A stretch of DNA of 64,000 bases, from NCBI RefSeq assembly GCF_023015865.1, contig NZ_JALKBC010000006.1:1-64000 (forward strand), written 5' to 3'. This document shows, piece by piece, positions 45,273 to 55,400 of the stretch; positions within the stretch are counted from its first letter, which is position 1; each line of letters begins with the position of its first letter. The notes under the pieces were generated by a model, which saw only the letters and a list, made by a program, of their open reading frames with translations, ran no database searches and had not been told where the DNA came from. The translations under genes were made by a program, and so were the position numbers. The stretch is from Arenibacter sp. F26102. Lineage in GTDB: Bacteria > Bacteroidota > Bacteroidia > Flavobacteriales > Flavobacteriaceae.

Positions 45273-47093
45273 TTAATGCTGCATTTCCTCCTCACCCTCA
45301 AATAATGGTAAGGTTTGAGGAACAAAATCCTGTCCCGGAATAATATATTCGCCGTTATCATCGATTTTACTATAATCATAAGGCCAACGGTGTACTTCTG
45401 GAATTGCTCCAGGCCAGTTGCCATGAATATGTTCTACCGGCGTAGTCCATTCCAAGCTAGTAGATTTCCATGGGTTCTGAACAGCTTTACTTCCGTAGAA
45501 AATACTTCTAATAAAATTGAAGGCAAATACCAACTGTGCTCCAGCGGTAATAAGCGCAAATACAGTCATTAACACTTGAATATCGGTCAGGTCATCGAAC
45601 ATTGGAAATGCAGTGTTCTCATAATACCTACGTGGTACCCCAGCCATTCCTACAAAATGCATTGGGAAGAAAACTCCGTATGAACCAACAGCCGTTATCC
45701 AAAAGTGTACATACCCTAAGTTCTTACTCATCATTTTACCGAACATTTTAGGGAACCAATGATAAACACCGGCAAACAATCCGTAAAGTGCAGATATACC
45801 CATCACCAAGTGGAAGTGGGCAATAACAAAATAAGTATCATGAACATTAATATCCAAGGTACTATCCCCAAGAATAATTCCAGTTAATCCCCCAGAAATA
45901 AAGGTTGAAACCATACCTATGGAAAACAACATCCCAGGATTCAACTGAAGATTACCTTTCCATAAGGTAGTAATCCAGTTAAACGCCTTTACAGCTGATG
46001 GAATAGCAATCAATAAGGTTGTAAAGGTAAACACGGAACCTAAGAAAGGATTCATACCTGAAATAAACATATGGTGACCCCAAACAATAGTAGACAAGAA
46101 TGCAATTGCCAATATAGAAGCAATCATTGCCCTATACCCAAAAATCGGCTTGCGCGAATTGACGGCCATAATTTCGGATACCATTCCCATTGCCGGCAAG
46201 ATTACGATATATACCTCTGGGTGACCCAAAAACCAGAACAAATGTTCGTACAATACCGGTGATCCACCTTGATAATGCAACACCTCTCCTTGAATAAAAA
46301 TATCGGACAAGAAGAAAGAAGTACCAAAACTTCTATCCATAATCAACAGTAATGCCGCAGACAATAAGACAGGGAAAGAAATAACACCTATAATTGCGGT
46401 TACAAAAAATGCCCAAATAGTTAAAGGCAGTCTAGTCATGGACATTCCCTTGGTCCTAAGATTAATTACGGTAACAATATAGTTTAATGAACCCAATAAG
46501 GAAGATGCTATAAATATTGCCATAGCTACCAACCATAGGGTCATACCCATACCTGATCCTGGTTGTGCCATTGGAAGTGCACTAAGTGGAGGATATACAG
46601 TCCATCCCGCAGCGGCAGGTCCTGCTTCTAAGAAAAGGGAAGCAAGCATAATAACACTGGACAAGAAGAACAACCAGTATGAAACCATGTTCAAAAATCC
46701 AGATGCCATATCCCTTGCTCCTATTTGAAGCGGAATTAACAAGTTACTAAAGGTACCGCTCAATCCTGCTGTTAAAACAAAGAATACCATGATAGTACCA
46801 TGTATGGTTACCAATGCCAAATAAACATCAGCATCCATTACACCTCCTGGTGCCCATTTACCTAATATGAATTCAAAAATTGCAAAAGATTCTCCTGGCC
46901 ATGCCAGTTGCATCCTGAACAATAAGGACATCATAATACCAATGAATCCCATTATAAGACCAGTAATTAAATACTGCTTTGAAATCATCTTATGATCTTG
47001 ACTAAAAATATACTTCGTCACAAAGGTTTCCTTGTGATGATGTCCGTGATCATCTGAATGGTCTTCTACGTGTGCGTGAGCTGTTACAGACAT
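45273..47093 (-). CDS. ctaD: Cytochrome c oxidase subunit I
   Basis: 606 residues, about twelve to fourteen transmembrane helices. Metal-site motifs are complete: GHPEVYIVILPAMG (CuB His and cross-linked Tyr), WGHHMFISG (CuB His pair) and HDTYFVIAHFHLVMG (haem ligands). The Tyr after GHPEV indicates an A-type oxidase with a K-channel. It reduces oxygen and pumps protons using electrons delivered by alternative complex III encoded upstream. The cytoplasmic N-terminus is His-rich: seven His in residues 6-20. Last gene of the act-cox operon, 44 bp after cox2. Confidence 0.97.
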   Translation of the reverse strand: MSVTAHAHVEDHSDDHGHHHKETFVTKYIFSQDHKMISKQYLITGLIMGFIGIMMSLLFRMQLAWPGESFAIFEFILGKWAPGGVMDADVYLALVTIHGTIMVFFVLTAGLSGTFSNLLIPLQIGARDMASGFLNMVSYWLFFLSSVIMLASLFLEAGPAAAGWTVYPPLSALPMAQPGSGMGMTLWLVAMAIFIASSLLGSLNYIVTVINLRTKGMSMTRLPLTIWAFFVTAIIGVISFPVLLSAALLLIMDRSFGTSFFLSDIFIQGEVLHYQGGSPVLYEHLFWFLGHPEVYIVILPAMGMVSEIMAVNSRKPIFGYRAMIASILAIAFLSTIVWGHHMFISGMNPFLGSVFTFTTLLIAIPSAVKAFNWITTLWKGNLQLNPGMLFSIGMVSTFISGGLTGIILGDSTLDINVHDTYFVIAHFHLVMGISALYGLFAGVYHWFPKMFGKMMSKNLGYVHFWITAVGSYGVFFPMHFVGMAGVPRRYYENTAFPMFDDLTDIQVLMTVFALITAGAQLVFAFNFIRSIFYGSKAVQNPWKSTSLEWTTPVEHIHGNWPGAIPEVHRWPYDYSKIDDNGEYIIPGQDFVPQTLPLFEGEEEMQH

Positions 47094-47137
47094 AGTTGTA
47101 TTTTTAAATATTTTTATTATTATTTTTAAAGACTAAA

Positions 47138-48196
47138 TTATTGTGCTGAAGCCATGGATTTACCAAAAGTCTGCTGACTTGCTATCCATGCATTGTATTC
47201 CTCTTCCGTTTCAACAATAATTTTCATTTGCATATTGTAATGGGACTTTCCACATATCTTATTGCACAACAAGATATAGTCGAACTCCCAAGGATCGGTA
47301 TTCTCAATTCCCCGAGATGCCTTTTCAGCCCTAATTCCGTTAATTCGTTTTACTTTATCCACAACATCCGGATTCTGTCTCATCTCCTCAGTAGTAATTG
47401 TAGGAGTAAAAGAGAACTGTGTAATCATCCCAGGCACACAATTCATCTGCGCTCTAAAATGTGGCATGTATGCAGAATGCAGTACGTCTTGCGAACGCAT
47501 TTTAAAATTAACTTTTCTACCCACCGGTAAATGCAATTCCTTAACTATAATATCATCGGCTGCATTTGGATCTGAACTGTCCAAACCTAGAATATTGGCC
47601 TTATCAATATCGATCATTCTAACATTGGCATCACCCAAAACATTATCATTTCCTGCATATCTGGCGGTCCAGTTAAACTGTTGGGCATATAATTCAACAG
47701 TTAGAGGATCGTCCTCATCATTGATATCCATAATATTGGTCCAGGCATACAAGCCCCACAATATTAAACCTGCCAATACAATAACAGGGATAATGGTCCA
47801 GATAAACTCCAAACGATCATTATCGGCATAGAACAACGCCTTTTTTTCCTTGTCACCCCTGTATTTAAACGCAAAATAATGCAATAAAAACTGGGTTAAA
47901 GTCTGTACAATAAAAATGATTACAAATGAAGTAACCATCAAAGAATCATACCCTCCACCATGCTCGGAAGCAGCTTCCGGCAAAAGTACTTTAGTATACT
48001 TCCAAAAGCTAAAAATGGTAATTCCATATAGGAAAATCAAGAAAGCGAACATCAAATACCCATTGTATTTATTATCTGTTTCACTTGCTACTTGGGAATT
48101 GCTAGTTCTAATTTGTGACAATTCGAATATCTTGGTCATTTGCCAGATAGCAATTGCCACTAATACTAAAACAACTATGGTCAAAAATGGAGTCAT
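47138..48196 (-). CDS. ctaC: Cytochrome c oxidase subunit II
   Basis: 352 residues: N-terminal helix (about 4-20), two further helices (about 50-70 and 85-112), then a periplasmic cupredoxin domain. The CuA ligands are present: HSAYMPHFRAQMNC preceding, then CNKICGKSHYNMQM, supplying two Cys, His and Met. The aromatic electron-entry region QFNWTARYAG is also present. It lacks a fused cytochrome c domain, so electrons likely come from the mono-haem c parts of the act complex. 34 bp after actF. Confidence 0.96.
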   Translation of the reverse strand: MTPFLTIVVLVLVAIAIWQMTKIFELSQIRTSNSQVASETDNKYNGYLMFAFLIFLYGITIFSFWKYTKVLLPEAASEHGGGYDSLMVTSFVIIFIVQTLTQFLLHYFAFKYRGDKEKKALFYADNDRLEFIWTIIPVIVLAGLILWGLYAWTNIMDINDEDDPLTVELYAQQFNWTARYAGNDNVLGDANVRMIDIDKANILGLDSSDPNAADDIIVKELHLPVGRKVNFKMRSQDVLHSAYMPHFRAQMNCVPGMITQFSFTPTITTEEMRQNPDVVDKVKRINGIRAEKASRGIENTDPWEFDYILLCNKICGKSHYNMQMKIIVETEEEYNAWIASQQTFGKSMASAQ

Positions 48197-48230
48197 CGTA
48201 TGATTTGAAATTATACTTATATACTAAATA

Positions 48231-49544
48231 CTAATAATGAAAATGCTTACTCTCTTCTATAAACGGATTTCGTTTTGGCTGCAATGGCGCTTTAGTCAAA
48301 GCCCTGAATACAAAAAATATGAAAAATCCGGTAAAGAACAAAATAGATCCAATTTCTGGTATACCTATATACCATTGGTCGCCAACAGTGGATGGCATTA
48401 TAGCGTTAAAAATATCCATGTAATGTCCAGCCAAAATTACGATTCCAGTCATTACCACGAACCAATTAGTCCTCTTAAAATCGCTATTCATAAGCAAAAG
48501 AACAGGGAACAAAAAGTTCATTGCAACCATTCCAAAAAATGGCAAATTAAAATCCGCTATTCTGGTAACGTAATAAGTCACCTCTTCTGGAATATTGGAA
48601 TACCAAATCAACATAAATTGAGAGAACCATAAATAGGTCCAGAAAATACTTATACCGAACATGAACTTGGCCAAATCATGAATATGACTATCATTAACAT
48701 CCGGCAAATAACCTCTAGCTTTTAAATAAATGGTCACCAAGGCTATTACGGTGATACCAGATACAAACATACTGGCAAAAATATACCACCCAAACAGAGT
48801 ACTGAACCAGTGTGGGTCTACACTCATAATCCAATCCCATGACATCATGGATTCAGTTATCAAATAGAAAACCAAAAAGCCAGCGGATATCCTAAAATTC
48901 AATTTAAAATTGGAATCATCATTGGACTCATCTTGAGCCAAGGACAATTTACGGGAATACTCCCTATATAAGATCCACCCACCCAAGAAAACGGCAGCCC
49001 TGATCAAAAAGAATGTACCATTAAGAAATCCGGCTTTACCTTGCAAAAGGGCATCATGTGCAACCACCTCTGGATCCATCCAAACGAACAAATGGTTCAT
49101 ATGGGCAACCGACAAGGCCAATATTGCAAATACAACTATACCACCTGGCACCAAATAGGCCGTAATTCCTTCCATTACCCTAAAAAGCAATGGCGACCAG
49201 CCAGCCTGCGCAGCCCGCTGAATAGCATAAAAGGCCAAAACACCCAAGGCAATCATAAAGAAGAAAAAGGCCGCAACATATAATGCCGCCCAAGGCTTGT
49301 TTTGCAACTGGTGCAACAAATGTTCATCATGCGATGCATCAAGGGCATCACCATGTTCCATTTCTGAACCATGACCCTCCGCAACTGCATGAGCATCCCC
49401 ATGTCCGTCACCGTGTCCGGCAACTATGGCCTTCGCCTCTTCTACAGTACTTGGCGCAGCCATAAAACCGATACCAATTCCCAAAACGCCCACAGCCATT
49501 AAAATGAAGGAAGCAATTTTTAATCTATTTGAAAAAGTATACAT
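48231..49544 (-). CDS. actF: Alternative complex III subunit ActF (quinol:cytochrome c oxidoreductase)
   Basis: 437 residues with about ten transmembrane helices, a smaller homologue of ActC/NrfD-like subunits. Recognisable segments are FMIALGVLAFYAIQRAAQAG, MSWDWIMSVDPHWFSTLFG and NFLFPVLLLMNSDFKRTNW. It is part of the menaquinol:cytochrome c oxidoreductase that replaces the bc1 complex in this phylum. After the first helix, residues 44-78 form an aqueous loop with eight His (positions 44, 48, 52, 58, 64, 72, 75, 78), unusual for the family core. 18 bp after actE. Confidence 0.92.
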   Translation of the reverse strand: MYTFSNRLKIASFILMAVGVLGIGIGFMAAPSTVEEAKAIVAGHGDGHGDAHAVAEGHGSEMEHGDALDASHDEHLLHQLQNKPWAALYVAAFFFFMIALGVLAFYAIQRAAQAGWSPLLFRVMEGITAYLVPGGIVVFAILALSVAHMNHLFVWMDPEVVAHDALLQGKAGFLNGTFFLIRAAVFLGGWILYREYSRKLSLAQDESNDDSNFKLNFRISAGFLVFYLITESMMSWDWIMSVDPHWFSTLFGWYIFASMFVSGITVIALVTIYLKARGYLPDVNDSHIHDLAKFMFGISIFWTYLWFSQFMLIWYSNIPEEVTYYVTRIADFNLPFFGMVAMNFLFPVLLLMNSDFKRTNWFVVMTGIVILAGHYMDIFNAIMPSTVGDQWYIGIPEIGSILFFTGFFIFFVFRALTKAPLQPKRNPFIEESKHFHY

Positions 49545-49562
49545 ATTGCTAATATCTAGGTC

Positions 49563-50123
49563 TTATTTTGTTAAATCTTGTTTCAATTTCATCACGTATT
49601 CAGAAACCTTCCAACGCTCTTCGGTATCCAATTGCCCTGCATAGGACCCCATGGAGTTTAATCCATAGTAAATGGCATGGTAAGTAGTTCCAACAGTTAC
49701 GTTTCTAGCTACATCTGCATAACTGGGCACACCCAATATTTTTTCCCTTTTTACCAAGTTACCTTGTCCGTCTCCCTTATCACCGTGACAAATGGCACAA
49801 TAAATAGTATAGAGCTCCTTGCCTACAGCTAGATTTGCCTCTTGCTTTAAGGAATCCAATGGACTCGGATTTACCCTTGCCAATTCTTTTCCTTCAATAG
49901 TATTCTCAATTCCGTAAGGTATCCATCCCCTAGCTACCGTATTTTCGGCTGGAAGCCCAGCTTCCATCCCATCAGGAAGAAAATCAACTTTCTGGTAGGC
50001 CTCATAACCTACGGACTCGTACATATTGGGCATGTATTGATAGTTTCTGCTATTTGTGTTTGCACAAGAAGCAACTAATAATACCAAACCAAATAAGACT
50101 CCTATTTTGCTAAAACTGTTCAT
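49563..50123 (-). CDS. actE: Alternative complex III mono-haem cytochrome c ActE
   Basis: 186 residues. The lipobox LVASC places Cys20 as the lipidated N-terminus of the mature protein, so it is anchored on the periplasmic face. One haem c site, CAICHGDKGDGQG (about 114-126), lies in a class I cytochrome c domain, with a probable axial Met in the C-terminal half. It passes electrons from the complex toward the CuA oxidase. The gene lies 11 bp after actD. Confidence 0.94.
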   Translation of the reverse strand: MNSFSKIGVLFGLVLLVASCANTNSRNYQYMPNMYESVGYEAYQKVDFLPDGMEAGLPAENTVARGWIPYGIENTIEGKELARVNPSPLDSLKQEANLAVGKELYTIYCAICHGDKGDGQGNLVKREKILGVPSYADVARNVTVGTTYHAIYYGLNSMGSYAGQLDTEERWKVSEYVMKLKQDLTK

Positions 50124-50134
50124 AATATCTATGA

Positions 50135-50656
50135 CTACTTTTCTGTAATATTAATTTCGACTGCTCCCGTATCCATCAACAAATCCCTTAATTCCTGTTC
50201 GTTATCATGAATTTCAATTTCCATTAGGAAATGGTCATCCGTGGTTCTAACATCTGGATTTTCAGCTTCTTTAAATGGCCACAATCTACTTCTTAAATAA
50301 AACGTGATTACCATTAAATGCGCCGCAAAAAATACAGTTAACTCAAACATGATCGGCACAAAAGCTGGCATGTTCTCCAAATAACTGAAACTTGGCTTAC
50401 CACCAATATCCTGTGGCCAGTCCTCGATCATGATATAATTCATCATAACAATTGCCACGGTAAGACCAACACAACCATACATAAAAGAAGTTATGGCAAT
50501 CCTAGTTGGAGCAAGCCCCATTGCCTTGTCCAATCCATGTACTGGGAAAGGACAATAAACCTCCTCTATATGATGCTTTGCTGCTTTTACCTTTTTAACA
50601 GCATGCATTAGCACATCGTCATCATTATAAAATGCATGTATAACTTTCGACGCCAT
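50135..50656 (-). CDS. actD: Alternative complex III subunit ActD (DUF3341)
   Basis: 173 residues with two central transmembrane helices (about 58-80 and 98-118) flanked by soluble ends. The VYCPFPVHGLDKAMGLAPTRI segment is the DUF3341 hallmark. It is a structural subunit of the act complex without cofactors. It starts 2 bp after the actC stop and is 11 bp before actE, hence tightly coupled. Confidence 0.93.
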   Translation of the reverse strand: MASKVIHAFYNDDDVLMHAVKKVKAAKHHIEEVYCPFPVHGLDKAMGLAPTRIAITSFMYGCVGLTVAIVMMNYIMIEDWPQDIGGKPSFSYLENMPAFVPIMFELTVFFAAHLMVITFYLRSRLWPFKEAENPDVRTTDDHFLMEIEIHDNEQELRDLLMDTGAVEINITEK

Positions 50657-50658
50657 AA

Positions 50659-52407
50659 TTATTTCTTATTATTTAAAATCTTTGCTTGTCCTGCCCAATC
50701 ATCTCTTTGTGCCCTTCCCGGGAACGTTTCTGTAATAGAATCCAAGAGGTCATACTCCTTACTGGTCATACGACCCACCTGTGCGAATGTATATATCCCT
50801 ATTTGATTCAAGGTAGCTTCCATTTGAGGGCCTATACCTTTTATTTTTTTCAGATCATCAGCCTTCTGCTTGGTAGGATCAAAAGTTCCTATGGTGCCCA
50901 ACAGTTCAGAAACCCCAACTTTATCACCTTTTGCCGGAACAACCTCTCCCATAATAACGTCATCTGTAATAGGCTCTTTTTCCTTAACTACAGGCTTAAT
51001 TGTGGAAATTTGGTACAAAGGCTTACCTGTATCCCTTAATTTCTTATACCTCTCACCGGAAGATTTCAAAATTGACTTCACCTCTGCCTGAGCAATTACC
51101 GGGAAAGTTCTAGCGTATAATAAAAACAACACGAAGAAGAATCCAATGGTTCCAATGAAAATCCCTATATCCACAAAAGTTGGAGAGAACATTGTCCATG
51201 AAGACGGAAGGTAATCACGGTGCAATGAAGTTACAATAATTACAAACCTTTCAAACCACATACCAATGTTTACCACGATAGAGATAAAGAAAGAAAACAT
51301 AATACTAGTCCTTAGCCTTTTAAACCACATAAACTGAGGCGAGAAAACATTACAGGTCATCATTGCCCAATAAGCCCACCAGTAAGGTCCGGTAGCCCTA
51401 TTCAAAAAGGCATACTGCTCATATTCAACACCTGAATACCAAGCCATGAACAACTCCGTAATATAGGCACAACCTACAATGGAACCTGTCAACATAATAA
51501 CTATGTTCATCAGTTCTATATGCTGCACAGTAATATATGATTCCAAATGACACACCTTCCTCATGATGATCAACAAGGTGTTAACCATAGCAAATCCAGA
51601 GAAAATAGCTCCAGCAACAAAGTAGGGAGGAAATATCGTTGTATGCCATCCCGGTATTACCGATGTAGCAAAGTCAAAGGATACAATGGTATGTACAGAA
51701 AGTACCAACGGTGTAGCCAATCCGGCCAAGACCAATGAAACTTCCTCAAAACGCTGCCAATCCTTGGCACGGCCTGTCCATCCAAAACTTATAAGACTGT
51801 ATATTTTTTTCTGAAAAGGTCTAACTGCCCTATCACGAATCATGGCAAAATCCGGCAACAATCCAGTCCACCAGAAAACAAGGGATACTGAAAGGTAAGT
51901 AGATATTGCAAATACATCCCAAAGCAAAGGCGAATTAAAGTTTACCCACAGAGATCCAAATTGGTTTGGAATAGGTAATACCCAATAAGCCAACCAAGGA
52001 CGACCCATGTGAATTATCGGAAACAATCCCGCTTGTATAACCGAGAAAATGGTCATCGCCTCAGCAGAACGGTTAATAGCCATTCTCCATTTCTGCCTAA
52101 ACAGCAATAATACCGCTGAGATCAAAGTTCCAGCGTGACCGATACCTACCCACCAAACGAAGTTGGTAATATCCCAGGCCCAGCCCACTGTTTTATTTAA
52201 TCCCCATGTACCGATACCTGTTGATACCGTGTAAATTATACATCCAACACCCCATAGGAATGCCGCTAATGCAATGGAAAATACAATCCACCAATGCTTA
52301 TTGGCTTTCCCTTCAACCGGAGCTGCAATGTCCACGGTTACATCGTGGTATCCTTTATCTCCAAGAACTAAGGGTTTTCGTATAGGTGCTTCGTAATGCG
52401 ACGCCAT
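50659..52407 (-). CDS. actC: Alternative complex III quinol-binding subunit ActC (NrfD family) with C-terminal HhH domain
   Basis: 582 residues. The first about 450 form the NrfD/PsrC-type membrane subunit with ten helices (WWVGIGHAGTLISAVLLLFRQKW; FGSLWVNFNSPLLWD; VWWTGLLPDFAMIRDRA), which holds the quinol site. After a linker (about 450-510) the last 70 residues contain DDLKKIKGIGPQMEATLNQIGIYTF, a helix-hairpin-helix (IKGIGP at 522-527) of the type usually found in nucleic-acid-binding or scaffold extensions. This domain is not part of the NrfD fold. 33 bp after actB. Confidence 0.94.
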   Translation of the reverse strand: MASHYEAPIRKPLVLGDKGYHDVTVDIAAPVEGKANKHWWIVFSIALAAFLWGVGCIIYTVSTGIGTWGLNKTVGWAWDITNFVWWVGIGHAGTLISAVLLLFRQKWRMAINRSAEAMTIFSVIQAGLFPIIHMGRPWLAYWVLPIPNQFGSLWVNFNSPLLWDVFAISTYLSVSLVFWWTGLLPDFAMIRDRAVRPFQKKIYSLISFGWTGRAKDWQRFEEVSLVLAGLATPLVLSVHTIVSFDFATSVIPGWHTTIFPPYFVAGAIFSGFAMVNTLLIIMRKVCHLESYITVQHIELMNIVIMLTGSIVGCAYITELFMAWYSGVEYEQYAFLNRATGPYWWAYWAMMTCNVFSPQFMWFKRLRTSIMFSFFISIVVNIGMWFERFVIIVTSLHRDYLPSSWTMFSPTFVDIGIFIGTIGFFFVLFLLYARTFPVIAQAEVKSILKSSGERYKKLRDTGKPLYQISTIKPVVKEKEPITDDVIMGEVVPAKGDKVGVSELLGTIGTFDPTKQKADDLKKIKGIGPQMEATLNQIGIYTFAQVGRMTSKEYDLLDSITETFPGRAQRDDWAGQAKILNNKK

Positions 52408-52440
52408 AATTTAATATATAGTTACGTTCCTCTAATTTGA

Positions 52441-55400
52441 TTAAGCTTCGTTTGTATTTCTCACTTTTACGTGATAAAAAACATTTGGTTTGGTCCCAAC
52501 ATGCTCCAACAAGTGATACATGCGGTTACTTTCCTTTAATTTCACAATTTCACTTCCTGCATCATTAACGTCTCCAAACTTCATAGCACCATTACCACAT
52601 GCAGCGGAACAAGCTGTTTGAAACTCTCCATCCTTAACCACACGACCATCGCGTTTGGCATCAAGAATTGTTTTTTGGGTCTTTTGCATACACATAGAAC
52701 ATTTCTCCATAACACCCCTAGACCTAACGGTTACATCAGGATTGATGACCATTTTCCCTAAGTCGTTGTTCATATGATAGTCAAACTCATCGTTTTCATT
52801 GTAAAGGAACCAGTTAAACCTCCTTACCTTATAAGGACAGTTATTTGCACAGTACCTAGTACCTACACATCTGTTATAAGCCATATGGTTTTGACCCTGA
52901 CGACCGTGCGAGGTTGCCGCTACCGGACAAACAGTCTCACATGGCGCATGATTACAATGCTGACACATTACAGGCTGGAATGCCACCTGTGGATTGGTAG
53001 ATGGATCTTCCATCTCACCAAAACCACCCAAGGACCCCTTATCCCCGAACAAGCCTTCAAATTCCTCCTTTTTGGTATCATCTTGTGCAAAAGTCTCTTC
53101 GGAAGAATAATACCTATCTATACGCAACCAGTGCATATCCCTAGATTTCCTCACTTCTTCCTTCCCTACTACCGGCACATTGTTTTCCGCATGACACGCT
53201 ATAACACAAGCACCACAACCTGTACATGCATTCAAATCTATGGACAAATTAAAATGATGGCCAATAGAACGGTCAAAACTATCCCACAAATCCACTGATG
53301 TAGCAGGTACTTCTTGATGATCCAAGGATACCACAGGAACAACGTTCCAATCTTTAGCATCCTTAGTATTAAATATCTCTAAGGTAGTTTCTTTAATAAT
53401 ATCGCCCCTACCCATTAAAGTCTTATGCAATTGAACACATGCAAATTCATGCATTCCAGAAGATTTCTCTATGGTCACAGCCTGGGTACTGGAGAAGTTA
53501 CTATACAAGGTATAAGCATTTACACCTGTTTGCATCTCACTCTTCATACCAACTGTTTTGCCGTACCCAAAGGAAAGTCCCAAAGAGCCTGGAGCTTGTC
53601 CTGGCTGAACAATAACCGGTACGCTATCCAAAGCAACACCGTCTACAGTAAGTTTTACATAGCTACCATTTAAACCGCCATCAGCAACATTTTCATTGAC
53701 CAAGCCTAATTTCTCAGCATCAGCTTTAGAAACGGTAACGTAGTTATCCCAAGAAACCCTTGTAATTGGATCCGGAAACTCTTGCAACCAAGGATTACTT
53801 GCCTGCTGTCCGTCTCCCATACCAACTTTGGAATACAAAGTTAATTCCATACCATCTGCCGTAGCTCCGGACAGACTTCCTATAGCCGAAGCCAAAGGAA
53901 CCGCAGTAGGTGCTTCCACCGCCTCCCCAACAACAGGGGCCACAGCTTTCACAGCCTCTTCCTCCGCCATTGGAACCGACGCAAAAATACCATCGTGCAA
54001 TGCCTGATTCCAGTCACTACCAGCCAATATTCCAGTATTCCAAGTTTCTTTTATATAATCGTAATAAGTCTTATCACTATCCATCCATTGCAAAATAGCG
54101 CCCTGGATCTGTCTTGTATCAAACAATTCTTTTATAGTAGGCTGCATTAAGCTATAATGCCCCTTCTTTAATTGGGCATCGCCCCAAGATTCCAAATAGT
54201 GATTTGACGCTCCAACATACTGAACCAATTCCGTTGTTTCATTTCTGTTGGCAGAGAATGCCACTGTTAAATCTACATTCTTGATTCCTTCAGCAAAATC
54301 AGCAGCATTTGGAAGCGAGTATGCAGGGTTGACACCATCCATCAACAAAGCACCAACCTTACCAGATTTCATGTCGGCCAATAATGCATTTACAGCCTTA
54401 ACACTACCTTGTCTAACATACTTGGGAGCAGTAGCGTCAAAAGCCCTACTTCCCAACATTTCATTAATGGCCAAAACTACCGCCTGGGCATTAACATCAT
54501 CTATACCCGTCACAACAACGGCATTTGATTTATTCTTTAGCACCTGACCAGCAACAACATCCAATGCAGCCTTTGCACTTTCCGGCAGATTACCACCACC
54601 TGAAGTACCATTAAGCTTACTGTAAAAATAAGCCAAGGCTACTTTTTGTTCAGAAGGCGTCAAAGGAACTCTTTTATCCGCATTGGCTCCAGTCAAGGAC
54701 ATATTGGCCTCAAACTGCACATGCTTGGACATTTTTCCATTTTTAGGAACCCTGCCCTTGGAATACCCTCCATCATATCCACCACCTTGCCAATCCCCTA
54801 AGAAATCAGCCCCAAAGGAAACAATGATGTCTGCATTCTCAAAATTATAATCGGCCAACGCCCTTTCGCCATACTTGGCCTCAAAAGCAGAAAGCGCCGC
54901 ATCTTGGGAAATAGCATCATAGGTAACGTGATCCACGTTTCCATAAGACTCCTTAAATTCAGCTATCAATCTGGAAGTGGACGGACTTGCGTAAGTCTGC
55001 GTTAAGATTGCAATCTTTTTGGTTGAATTTTTTAATGACCCTAATTTAGATTTTACCGCGGCATCCAGATCGCTCCAGGCAATAGGCTCACCATTAAATG
55101 TAGGCCCTTGCAAACGTGTACTATCATACAGTGACAAAACCGAAGCCTGTACACGAGCATTTGCATTCCCTCCGATTTTTGCGTCGGTATTATTTTCAAT
55201 CTTAATAGGTCTTCCTTCGCGTGTTCTTACCAAAATACTGGCAAAATCAAAACCATTCGCAATGGTAGTGGCATAAAAATTGGCCACGCCAGGAATTATA
55301 TTGTCCGGTTTCACCACATAAGGAATTGACTTTATTACCGGACCCTCGCATGCTGCTAATGAAGCCGCAGCCGTACTAAATCCTACGTACTTAAGAAAAT

